From contig NZ_GL876933.1 in assembly GCF_000192575.1 (NCBI RefSeq), positions 799,881-863,880 on the forward strand: a stretch of DNA of 64,000 nt. Reading direction: 5' to 3'. The stretch comes from Novosphingobium nitrogenifigens DSM 19370 (GTDB taxonomy: Bacteria > Pseudomonadota > Alphaproteobacteria > Sphingomonadales > Sphingomonadaceae). A program made the translations under genes and the position numbers. Shown piece by piece: positions 37,931-45,088 of the stretch; position 1 is the first letter of the stretch, and each line of letters begins with the position of its first letter. The notes beneath the pieces were generated by a model. That model was not told the DNA's origin. It made no database searches and saw nothing but the letters and a program-made list of their open reading frames with translations.

Positions 37931-39046
37931 TCAGGCGAGACGGTGAACCCAGCCATTGGCATCCGCCGCTTCGCCGCGCTGGATCGAAACCAGACGCTGG
38001 CGCAGCTTCTGCGTCAGCTGGCCGGGGCCGCCGCTGCCGATGGTGAATTCGCCGTTGCTGTCGGCAACCTTGCCGACGGGCGTCACCACTGCCGCCGTTC
38101 CGCAGGCAAAGGTTTCGATCAGCTTGCCGCTCTTGGCATCGTCGCGCCACTGGTCGAGCGAATAGCGTTCCTCGCGCACGGTCAGACCTTCCTCGCGGGC
38201 AAGCGCGATCAGGCTGTCGCGGGTGATGCCCGGAAGGATCGTGCCCGACAGCGGGGGCGTGAGCAGCGAACCGTCCTCGAACACGAAGAACAGGTTCATC
38301 CCGCCCAGTTCCTCGATCCAGCGATGTTCGGCCGCGTCAAGGAACAGCACCTGGTCATGGCCGCGTGAAAACGCTTCGGCGGTGGGAACGAGGCTGGCTG
38401 CATAGTTGCCGCCGCACTTGGCAGCGCCAGTGCCGCCGGGCGCCGCGCGGGTATAGTCGCTGACCCAGATCGAGACCGCCGGAGCGCCCGACTTGAAGTA
38501 GTTGCCCGCAGGGCTTGCGATGACAAGGAACTTGTAGGCGCGCGAAGGACGCACGCCGAGGAAGGCTTCCGAGGCGAACATGAAGGGGCGCAGGTACAGC
38601 GAACCGCCTTCGACCGTCGGGAACCATTCGCTGTCGGCGAGGACGAGCTGGCGCACCGCCTCGACGAAAAGCTCTTCGGGCACTTCGGGCATGGCAAGGC
38701 GGCGGGCCGACGCGTTGAAGCGTGCCGCATTGGCAAAAGGACGGAACAGGGCGATGCCGCCATCGGCGAGGCGATAGGCCTTCAGCCCTTCGAAGATTTC
38801 CTGTGCATAGTGCAGCACGGCCGCAGCCGGATCGAGCGGGATCGGGCCATAGGGAACGACGCGCGGATCATGCCAGCGTCCGACACCGGTGGCAGGGTCG
38901 ACCGAATAATCGATTTCGACCATGTGGTCGGAGAACACCGACCCGAAGCCCGGATTGGCCAGGATCGCTTCACGTTCATCCACCGGGCGCGGCGCGGGGT
39001 GGGGAAGGCGGGCAAAGCTGGGCAGGGGAGCGGCGGGCGACGCCAT
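37931..39046 (-). CDS. ilvE: Branched-chain amino acid aminotransferase
   Basis: A 371-residue PLP enzyme (fold type IV, class II BCAT) for the last step of Ile, Leu and Val synthesis and the first step of their breakdown. VEIDYSVDPATGVGRWHDPRV, YAQEIFEGLKAYRLADG, the RPFMFAS segment, the Schiff-base Lys in AAKCGGNYAAS, and GTILPGITRDSLI are visible. The length is typical for the longer class. Its 230-base upstream region follows an unusual small ORF with a hairpin, so regulation through the leader is possible. Confidence 0.95.
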   Translation of the reverse strand: MASPAAPLPSFARLPHPAPRPVDEREAILANPGFGSVFSDHMVEIDYSVDPATGVGRWHDPRVVPYGPIPLDPAAAVLHYAQEIFEGLKAYRLADGGIALFRPFANAARFNASARRLAMPEVPEELFVEAVRQLVLADSEWFPTVEGGSLYLRPFMFASEAFLGVRPSRAYKFLVIASPAGNYFKSGAPAVSIWVSDYTRAAPGGTGAAKCGGNYAASLVPTAEAFSRGHDQVLFLDAAEHRWIEELGGMNLFFVFEDGSLLTPPLSGTILPGITRDSLIALAREEGLTVREERYSLDQWRDDAKSGKLIETFACGTAAVVTPVGKVADSNGEFTIGSGGPGQLTQKLRQRLVSIQRGEAADANGWVHRLA

Positions 39047-39157
39047 GACGGGATGTCCTTCTTGACTGGTTTGATCCGAGCGAAATGCTCAGGGCCGGGC
39101 GAGACTCGGCCAGCGGTGCGACGCTTTGAACGAATGTTGCGCGCTCGGCAAGGGCTT

Positions 39158-39192
39158 TGAAATAAAAGTGAAGGCTCAAATAAATGTGAAGG
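39158..39192. repeat. Paired direct repeats upstream of ilvE
   Basis: TGAAATAAAAGTGAAGG (39158-39174) and TCAAATAAATGTGAAGG (39176-39192) match at 15 of 17 bases with an 18-base period. They are AT-rich in a GC-rich region and lie 112-146 bases upstream of the ilvE start, a plausible position for an activator or a promoter element. Confidence 0.55.
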
Positions 39193-39221
39193 GCCACTTC
39201 CTCTAAAGGAAGCAGCCCTTC
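39188..39221 (-). terminator. Hairpin between leader ORF and ilvE
   Basis: GAAGGGC-CA-CTTCCT / AGGAAG-CA-GCCCTTC gives a 13-bp stem with one symmetric 2-nt internal loop and a CTAA loop. On the minus strand it is followed by ACATTTATTTG, a weak T tract, so it could terminate the small-ORF transcript or act as an attenuator. Confidence 0.55.
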
Positions 39222-39258
39222 GCATGGTCAGCGGCCGGAAGTGCCGCCCACGAAGCCT

Positions 39259-39288
39259 TTATCGCTTAACGGAAAAATTCAGCGATAA
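39259..39288 (-). promoter_or_regulatory. Inverted repeat spanning the stop of the leader ORF
   Basis: TTATCGCT / AGCGATAA is a perfect 8-bp inverted repeat with a 14-nt spacer. The right arm includes the last codons of the 18-codon ORF and its stop, so a ribosome at the stop would open it. That is the geometry of a translation-sensitive switch. Confidence 0.45.
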
Positions 39289-39335
39289 TGCTCCGCGTTG
39301 CGGATAGCCGACCTCTCTGCTGAACCATGAGACAT
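39279..39335 (-). CDS. Small leader peptide (18 aa) with extended Shine-Dalgarno
   Basis: The ORF encodes MSHGSAERSAIRNAEHYR and stops with TGA. Its ribosome binding site, GAAAGGAGGTGATCC (39351-39337 on the minus strand), is a 15-nt perfect complement to the 3' tail of 16S rRNA, with AGGAGG 8 bases from the ATG. No other gene in the window has so strong a site. The peptide has one Ile and no Leu or Val, so classical branched-chain attenuation is unlikely. It could be a small regulatory protein gene with its own terminator or a leader for ilvE, 230 bases downstream. The 245 bases upstream (39336-39580) hold no other gene; TTGACC at about 39525 on the minus strand is a possible -35. Confidence 0.6.
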   Translation of the reverse strand: MSHGSAERSAIRNAEHYR

Positions 39336-39336
39336 C

Positions 39337-39351
39337 GGATCACCTCCTTTC
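39337..39351 (-). promoter_or_regulatory. Unusually long Shine-Dalgarno sequence
   Basis: GAAAGGAGGTGATCC is complementary over 15 bases to the anti-Shine-Dalgarno end of 16S rRNA. Typical sites in this window match 4-6 bases. Such a site would hold a ribosome strongly. Confidence 0.75.
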
Positions 39352-39580
39352 GCGCTGTTGAGCCAAGACGCCTTCCGGGGATGCGCTCCCCATGACGGAT
39401 ACGCCACCCGGTTGACTGGGCCACTGCGGGAAAGGCTCGCCTTCCCGTTCGCGACCTTGGACCGAATGTGATTCATCGAAGGCTCAACAACAAGACTTGA
39501 AAGAAATTAATTTGCGGTCAAGATCACGCGCTCTGGCCTGAGGGCCGGGTCGGAAATTCCGAGCAGTGGCACCAGCCCTC

Positions 39581-40177
39581 TTACCCCCGACAATCCTCGA
39601 TTACGCGTCCGACTTCGGACCACGCGGGCAGGATCGTGGGCGTCATTCCTGCAATCTCGACCCGGAACCGGCCTCGGCTGAATGCCATGGCGTCGAGCAG
39701 GCGGCTGTTTGCGGGAAAGACGATCGTCATGGCCGTCACGCCTTCCATCGGTGCCGCGGTGGCTGCGACGGTTCCGGTGGTAGTCGATGTCGTGATCGTG
39801 GCGGGATGGGCGACGGGATCGACGGGCCCTGCGACTGTCAGGGCAAGGCTCACCGTCTGGCGCGCGCGGTCGCACTGAAGGAAGGCCAGCGGCGTCCGAC
39901 CGCTCAGGCCATAGCGCGCGGTGCTGCCTTTCGAGCCGCCCTGCCACGACCAGTCGCCAGCGGGCAGGGGCACATCGCGCCAGTCCTGCGCCGTCACGGG
40001 GGGCATCCCGACCGAGGCCGACGGCGCGCGCGGCGGCACCGGGCGAGCGGGGGCAACCGGCGCGGGTCTTGCCGGGTGCTGCGTCGGGGCGACGCAGCCC
40101 GACAGCAGGCAACAGCCCAGCACCGTCAGGACCGGCAGGGAAAAGGGCAGAGGGGAACGCGTACGGTTGATCTCCAT
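39581..40177 (-). CDS. Putative lipoprotein of unknown function
   Basis: A 198-residue protein with a lipoprotein signal (LPVLTVLGCCLLSGC, lipobox LSGC), a Pro/Ala-rich linker (about 28-52) and a compact domain (WRDVPLPAGDWSWQGG... to VIEDCRG) with a conserved-looking Cys near each end (FLQCDRARQ and EDCRG). I cannot name a family. ATG 40177 was chosen from the signal sequence. Divergent from tlyA (25-base gap between starts). Confidence 0.75.
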   Translation of the reverse strand: MEINRTRSPLPFSLPVLTVLGCCLLSGCVAPTQHPARPAPVAPARPVPPRAPSASVGMPPVTAQDWRDVPLPAGDWSWQGGSKGSTARYGLSGRTPLAFLQCDRARQTVSLALTVAGPVDPVAHPATITTSTTTGTVAATAAPMEGVTAMTIVFPANSRLLDAMAFSRGRFRVEIAGMTPTILPAWSEVGRVIEDCRG

Positions 40178-40202
40178 CCCCTGTCTATGGAAGAGACCGG
40201 CC

Positions 40203-41003
40203 ATGACCTCAAGCCGCGATCCTTCCGACCACGACCCAGCCGCTTCCCCGGCTGCGAAGCCCCCGCGCAAGGCGGCGAAAATCCGTCTCGACCAGTTGCT
40301 GGTCGAACGCGGCCACGCCGAAAGCCGCGCGCGGGCGCAGGCCCTGATCCTTGCCGGTCTGGTCTGGTCCGGGGATACCCGGCTGGTGAAGGCGGGGCAG
40401 TCGATGGCTGCCGATGCCGTGATCGACGTGCGTGGGCGCGATCATCCATGGGTCTCGCGCGGCGGGATCAAGCTTGCCCATGCGCTCGACCATTTCGGAC
40501 TTGATCCCTCCGGAGTGGTGGCAATGGATATTGGCAGTTCCACCGGGGGCTTTACCGATGTTCTGTTGAACAACGGTGCCGCGCATGTCTTCGCGGTCGA
40601 TTCGGGCACCAACCAGCTCGCATGGAAATTGCGGCAGGATCCGCGCGTGACCGTTCTGGAACAGACCAGCGCGCGCATCCTGACCCCTGATCATATCGAT
40701 CGCCCGGCACACTGGGTCGTGTGCGACGCCAGCTTCATTTCGCTGCGCAAGGTACTGGAAGTGCCGCTGTCGCTGGCGGCGCGGCCGACGCGGCTGGTCG
40801 CGCTGATCAAGCCGCAGTTCGAAGTGGGACGCGGCGAAGTGGGCAAGGGCGGGGTCGTGCGCGATCCTGCCTTGCATGCGCGTGTCTGCGGCGAAGTGCG
40901 CGATTGGCTGGAAAGCGAAGGGTGGCAAGTCGAGGGGATCGTCGAAAGCCCGATCAAGGGGCCAGAGGGCAATATCGAATTCCTTGTTTCGGCTGTTCGG
41001 TAA
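40203..41003 (+). CDS. tlyA: TlyA family rRNA 2'-O-methyltransferase
   Basis: A 266-residue protein: a charged N-terminal tail, an S4 RNA-binding domain (about 28-88, RLDQLLVERGHAESRARAQALILAG) and an FtsJ-like methyltransferase (WVSRGGIKLAHALDHF, DIGSSTGGFTDVLL, CDASFISLRKVL, KPQFEVGRGEVGKGGVVRD). Family members methylate the 2'-OH of C1409 in 16S and, in some, C1920 in 23S rRNA; hemolysin is the old name. In dxs-type loci it lies beside isoprenoid genes, not here. Confidence 0.93.
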   Translation: MTSSRDPSDHDPAASPAAKPPRKAAKIRLDQLLVERGHAESRARAQALILAGLVWSGDTRLVKAGQSMAADAVIDVRGRDHPWVSRGGIKLAHALDHFGLDPSGVVAMDIGSSTGGFTDVLLNNGAAHVFAVDSGTNQLAWKLRQDPRVTVLEQTSARILTPDHIDRPAHWVVCDASFISLRKVLEVPLSLAARPTRLVALIKPQFEVGRGEVGKGGVVRDPALHARVCGEVRDWLESEGWQVEGIVESPIKGPEGNIEFLVSAVR

Positions 41004-41123
41004 TGGAGTGGAAGCGGCGTTGCGTTGCGGTGGTCGTGACGTCAATATCGCTGCCGAATCGACCGTTGGTGTGCCGCTGCGGATAATCTCAGGGGTACAT
41101 GCGGGCATTTGTGTACAGGTAGC

Positions 41124-41678
41124 ATGCAACAACTTGCCTCGCCCGCCCAGCTTCGTGCCAGCATCATGCGCTGGATGCTGTTTACCGTTCCCCTGTGTCT
41201 GGGGCTCGGTTTCCTGTCGGGACGCGCCGCGGGCAGCGGGCCGGACAACCCGTGGTTCGCCATGCTGGACAAGCCGGCGATCTATCCCGCGCCGATCACG
41301 TTCCCGATCGTGTGGACGCTGCTCTATGTGCTGATGGGCGCGGCGCTTGCTCTGATCGCGGCAGCGCGGGGCGCCAACGGGCGGGGGATCGCGGTTGCCG
41401 CCTTCGTCGCCCAATTCGCGCTCAATCTGGCGTGGAGCCCGGCGTTCTTCCTCGCGCACCGCATCACGCTGGCACTCGCTATCATCATTGCCCTGATCGT
41501 GGTGCTGGGCATCGCGATCGTGCTCGCCTGGCGTGTTCGGCGGCTCGCGGCGGTGCTTCTCCTGCCCTATCTCGCGTGGGTCTGCTTCGCCTCGTTCCTC
41601 AATCTGCAGATCCTGCAGCTCAATCCGGGGGCGGACGGAGGCGACGGTTCGGGAGCGGCCGTCCGGGTTCAGCTCTGA
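41124..41678 (+). CDS. tspO: TspO/MBR family protein
   Basis: A 184-residue membrane protein with five hydrophobic helices. WFAMLDKPAIYPAPITFPIVWTLLYVLMG and the later ALNLAWSPAFFLAHRITLAL (aromatic-rich ligand pocket) are typical of tryptophan-rich sensory proteins, which bind porphyrins and tetrapyrroles. ATG 41124 was chosen with CAGGT upstream. It stands alone after tlyA; a stress or tetrapyrrole-balance role is usual for the family. Confidence 0.9.
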   Translation: MQQLASPAQLRASIMRWMLFTVPLCLGLGFLSGRAAGSGPDNPWFAMLDKPAIYPAPITFPIVWTLLYVLMGAALALIAAARGANGRGIAVAAFVAQFALNLAWSPAFFLAHRITLALAIIIALIVVLGIAIVLAWRVRRLAAVLLLPYLAWVCFASFLNLQILQLNPGADGGDGSGAAVRVQL

Positions 41679-41823
41679 TCGGGAACCCGATGCAGGCGGG
41701 TATCGGCGCCTGAGCCCCGTGTCATCCATGCGTCCGATTTCGGTCTTGCCCCGACGGCTTCGCGCGCCCATGTAGCGGACCAACAGTCCGTACCAGCATT
41801 TGCATCAGCCAAGGGGCCCTACC

Positions 41824-42078
41824 ATGCAGAGCGAAAACCCGCTGCTCGCCGATTTCGTCAAGCTCCTCAACAGCGCTGCCGGCACGTTTGCCGGAATGGG
41901 TCGCGAAGCGGGCGAAACCGTGCGCGACCGCGCCAAGGATATGTTCGGCGGTTTCGATTTCGTCACGCGCGAGGAATTCGACGCGGTGAAGGAACTGGCC
42001 GCGACGGCGCGCGAGGAAGTCGAAACGCTCAAAGCGCGTATCGCCGAGCTTGAAAAGGCCGTCGCCAACAAAGTGTGA
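41824..42078 (+). CDS. ubiK: Ubiquinone biosynthesis accessory factor UbiK
   Basis: An 84-residue BMFP-family protein (formerly YqiC). An amphipathic N-terminal helix (ADFVKLLNSAAGTFAGMGREAG) and a C-terminal coiled coil (VKELAATAREEVETLKARIAELEKAV) with FVTREEFDAV between are characteristic. It assists the aerobic UbiIJK/Ubi complex. A strong bidirectional terminator follows at 42084. Confidence 0.9.
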   Translation: MQSENPLLADFVKLLNSAAGTFAGMGREAGETVRDRAKDMFGGFDFVTREEFDAVKELAATAREEVETLKARIAELEKAVANKV

Positions 42079-42083
42079 CGGCG

Positions 42084-42122
42084 TTTTGAAGGCGGTACCG
42101 ACTTGGTACCGCCTTCAAAAAA
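42084..42122. terminator. Bidirectional terminator between ubiK and metZ
   Basis: A 16-bp perfect stem TTTTGAAGGCGGTACC / GGTACCGCCTTCAAAA with a GACTT loop, followed on the plus strand by AA and mirrored by T runs on the minus strand. It serves both convergent genes. Confidence 0.9.
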
Positions 42123-43331
42123 TCAAAGTCCGATTGCGCGCAGCGCCTGATCCAGATCCTCGATCACGTCTTCGGGATCTTCCAGCCCGACATTGAGGCG
42201 CAGCATGTTTTCCCCGATGCCCATGTCGGCACGGGTTTCCGCTCCCACACCGTGGTGCGTGGTCGAGGCGGGATGGCACATCAGCGAGCGCGAATCCCCA
42301 ATATTGTTGGAAATGTCGACGAGCGCGAGCGCGTTGAGCAGTCCGTGCGCTTCGGCCCGGCCACCGTCGAGTTCGAGCGACAGGATCGGCCCGCCCGCCT
42401 TCATCTGCTTCTTCGCCAGTTCGTACTGGGGATGGCTTTCGAGGAAGGGATAGAGCACGCGCGGGACGCGGGTTTCAAGGAACGAGGCGACCTTGAGCGC
42501 GTTTTCGCCCTGCCGCATGGCGCGCATGTCGAGCGTTTCCAGTCCCTTCAACACGACCCAGGCATTGAACGGCGCCAGATTGGGGCCGGTGTTGCGCTGG
42601 AACGGCAGCAGCACGTTGTCGATGAAATCGGTCGATCCGCAGACCGCGCCCGCGAGCACGCGGCCCTGTCCGTCCATCAGCTTGGTCGCCGAATAGGCGA
42701 TGACGTCGGCCCCGAATTCGAGCGGCCGTTGCAGGGCGCAAGTCGCGAAGGCATTGTCGATGACGGTGACGATGCCGTGCTTCTTGGCAAGGTTGCACAC
42801 GAATTCCAGATCGACGAGGCCCATGGTCGGATTGGCCGGGGTCTCGAAGAAGAACACCTTGGTATTGGGCTGGATCGCCGCTTCCCACGCCGCATTGTCG
42901 GCAGCGTCGATAGTGGTCCCGGTGATGCCGAAGCGGGGCAGCAGGTTGTCGACCAGCCAGCGGCACGACCCGAAAGCGGCCTTGGCGGCAACGACGTGAT
43001 CACCGGCCGAAAGCTGGCAGAGAAGCGCCGTGGTCATGGCGGCCATGCCGCTTGCCTGGGTGCGGCAGGCCTCTGCCCCTTCGAGCAGGGCAATGCGTTC
43101 TTCCAGCATGGCAACGGTCGGGTTCTGCAGGCGGGAATAGGTCATCCCGTCCTCTTCCCCGGCAAAGCGGGCGGCAACCGTTTCGGCGGTGTCGTAGGTG
43201 TAGCCGGACGTGAGGAACAGAGCCTCGCTTGTCTCGCCCATTTCCGACCGCCAGGTGCCGCCGCGAACGGCCTGGGTTGCGGGACGCCATTGGCGCGTGA
43301 TCGAGCGGTCTTGTCCAGTCGTGCGTTTCAT
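42123..43331 (-). CDS. metZ: O-succinylhomoserine sulfhydrylase MetZ
   Basis: A 402-residue PLP enzyme of the Cys/Met metabolism family that makes homocysteine directly from O-succinylhomoserine and sulfide. The cofactor Lys is in YSATKLMDGQGR; YSRLQNPTVAMLEERIA, GSCRWLVDNLLPRFGI and NPTMGLVDLEFV are typical. MetZ annotation (rather than MetB/MetC) rests on overall similarity to the alphaproteobacterial enzyme. ATG 43331; the 143-base upstream gap shows no SAM-riboswitch that I can support. Confidence 0.9.
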   Translation of the reverse strand: MKRTTGQDRSITRQWRPATQAVRGGTWRSEMGETSEALFLTSGYTYDTAETVAARFAGEEDGMTYSRLQNPTVAMLEERIALLEGAEACRTQASGMAAMTTALLCQLSAGDHVVAAKAAFGSCRWLVDNLLPRFGITGTTIDAADNAAWEAAIQPNTKVFFFETPANPTMGLVDLEFVCNLAKKHGIVTVIDNAFATCALQRPLEFGADVIAYSATKLMDGQGRVLAGAVCGSTDFIDNVLLPFQRNTGPNLAPFNAWVVLKGLETLDMRAMRQGENALKVASFLETRVPRVLYPFLESHPQYELAKKQMKAGGPILSLELDGGRAEAHGLLNALALVDISNNIGDSRSLMCHPASTTHHGVGAETRADMGIGENMLRLNVGLEDPEDVIEDLDQALRAIGL

Positions 43332-43474
43332 GGAACCGGGTCTTAGAGTCTGTTTCAAGGCTCGCCAAGCCGCGAGTTCTTGCGGTGAGGTTTCGGGTTC
43401 GGTCGCAAGGTCCGCGCGGCCTGTCGGGACCAGATTGCGCCCGCGCTGGGCTTGGCGTATGCGCGGGCGCAGAA

Positions 43475-44857
43475 ATGGCCACCCCTGCTTTCCTCGCGGC
43501 TCCCGTTCGGGCCACGCGCGACCTTCTCACCCGGCGCGATCCGCTCATCCCCACGCTGCTGATCGTCGGGGCGTTCTTTTTCCTCGGGCTGTGCCGTCTG
43601 GCCATCCCGTCGAAAATGATGTTCGACGAGATCCACTATGTCCCGGCGGCACGGCGGCTGATCGAGTTGACCAAGCGGCTCAATCCCGAACACCCGCTGC
43701 TCGGCAAGGAAATGATCGCGATCGGCATCCGCCTGTTCGGCGATCATCCGTTCGGCTGGCGTTTTCCCAATCTGGTGCTGGGGACGGCGGGACTGTTCGC
43801 GGGCGCGCGGGCGATGTGGTGGCTGTCGGGATCGCGCCGCGTGTCGCTGTTGTTCGCGACCTTTCTGGCCACGGATTTCATCTGGTTCGTGCTGTCGCGC
43901 ATCGCCATGCTCGACATGGCGATGGCCTCGATGCTGGCGCTGGCGATGTGGCAATGGGCGCTGTCGGCGCGTGCGCAATGGGCTGCACGGCGGGGCGGCC
44001 GCATTCACCTTATCCTGGCGGGGCTGTTTTTCGGGCTCTCGCTCGGCGGGAAATGGAACGGGGCGCCGCTCATGGTGCTGCCGGGCCTTCTTTTTGCATG
44101 GCAGCGCGCGGTCGCGCTCGATCTCGTGCCGATGCAGCGCCCGGCGAGTGTCCCGGCCGCGCTCGCACAGGCCGGGCGAGCTTTGCCCCGATGGCTCCTG
44201 GCGACGCGTGCAGGGCCGGTGCGCGGCGTTTCCCTGTTGGAAGCGGCGCTCTGGCTCGGGCTCTGGCCTCTGGTGGTCTATCTTGCGACGTTCGCCCCGG
44301 CGTTCTTCTACAAGGTTCAGCCGATGACGTTTTCCGGGCTGATCCCGTGGCAACGCTACATGTTGCAATTGCAGGACAGCGTGGTGAAGCCGCACCATTA
44401 CATGAGCCGGTGGTGGCAGTGGGTGTTCAACCTGCGCCCGATCTGGTTCCTCTATGAACCGGTCGACGGGGCGCAGCGCGGCATCCTCATGCTCGGCAAT
44501 CCCTTCACCATGCTTGCCGGATTGCCCGCGCTGGGTTGGTGCGGATGGAAAGCCTGGCGTGGCGAAGCGGTGCCTGCGCTCGTTTTCGTGCTTTACGTCC
44601 TCAGCCTCATCTTTTGGGCGATCAACGGCAAGCCGGTGCAGTTCTATTACCACTACGAACTTGCCGCGAGCTTCCTCATGGCCGCTCTCGCGCTGGTTCT
44701 GGGGACATGGTGGGACAATGGGCTCAAATGGCCTGCCAAGACGGCGCTGGTCCTGACCGTGATCGTCTCCATCGGGTTCTATCCGATCATTTCGGCCGGC
44801 CCCTTGCCCGGGAAGAAGGGCTACGTCGATTATATGTGGCTCAAGAGTTGGCGGTAA
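43475..44857 (+). CDS. Dolichyl-phosphate-mannose-protein mannosyltransferase family (GT39)
   Basis: A 460-residue multi-pass glycosyltransferase. The acidic DE pair in MFDEIHYVPAARR after TM1 is the PMT catalytic motif; GKEMIAIGIRLFGD, the C-terminal FYYHYELAASFL and about ten hydrophobic segments fit the family. PMTs move mannose from a polyprenyl phosphate to Ser/Thr of exported proteins. The convergent gene encodes a synthase that makes polyprenyl-phosphate mannose, so the two probably work together. ATG 43475; longer frames add shadow sequence. Confidence 0.88.
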   Translation: MATPAFLAAPVRATRDLLTRRDPLIPTLLIVGAFFFLGLCRLAIPSKMMFDEIHYVPAARRLIELTKRLNPEHPLLGKEMIAIGIRLFGDHPFGWRFPNLVLGTAGLFAGARAMWWLSGSRRVSLLFATFLATDFIWFVLSRIAMLDMAMASMLALAMWQWALSARAQWAARRGGRIHLILAGLFFGLSLGGKWNGAPLMVLPGLLFAWQRAVALDLVPMQRPASVPAALAQAGRALPRWLLATRAGPVRGVSLLEAALWLGLWPLVVYLATFAPAFFYKVQPMTFSGLIPWQRYMLQLQDSVVKPHHYMSRWWQWVFNLRPIWFLYEPVDGAQRGILMLGNPFTMLAGLPALGWCGWKAWRGEAVPALVFVLYVLSLIFWAINGKPVQFYYHYELAASFLMAALALVLGTWWDNGLKWPAKTALVLTVIVSIGFYPIISAGPLPGKKGYVDYMWLKSWR

Positions 44858-44887
44858 GCGGGCGCGTGGCGTTGAGGTTTTCTTTCT

Positions 44888-44998
44888 CGTCACCCCGGAC
44901 TTGATCCGGGGTCCCGCTTCCTTCGCGCGGTTCGTCGGCGTGTCTTCCCCTTCGGCGTCAGGGATCAAGCGGGACCCCGGATCAAGTCCGGGGTGACG
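44888..44998. repeat. REP-like inverted repeat
   Basis: Left arm 44888-44919 and right arm 44967-44998 are perfect reverse complements over 32 bp, with a 47-base spacer. Each arm contains the shorter palindrome CCCCGGA-CTTGA-TCCGGGG. The core CACCCCGGACTTGATCCGGGG resembles the extragenic palindromes common in sphingomonads and related alphaproteobacteria. It lies between two convergent genes. Confidence 0.85.
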
Positions 44999-45036
44999 GG
45001 GTTGAGCATCATTGGGCTGCGTGGTTTGCGGGCAAC

Positions 45037-45065
45037 AAAAAAGGGGGCGCGAAAGGCCCCCTTTT
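45037..45065 (-). terminator. Terminator after the glycosyltransferase gene
   Basis: On the minus strand AAAAGGGGGC / GCGCCCCCTTTTTT gives a GC stem (GGGGGC/GCCCCC plus A-T extension) with a 7-nt loop and a T6 tail, 24 bases after the stop. Confidence 0.85.
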
Positions 45066-45088
45066 CGTTTCGGAACGGTTGTCCGGGG

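Noticed and set aside
39337..39351. Possible fragment of a 16S rRNA gene (GGATCACCTCCTTTC on the plus strand)
   Set aside because: Only the last 15 bases match; nothing upstream resembles rRNA. On the minus strand the same bases work as a Shine-Dalgarno sequence before a short ORF.
43332..43474. SAM-type riboswitch upstream of metZ
   Set aside because: I looked for SAM-II/SAM-SAH-like cores; some pairing is possible but no conserved core could be recognised. A covariance search would decide.
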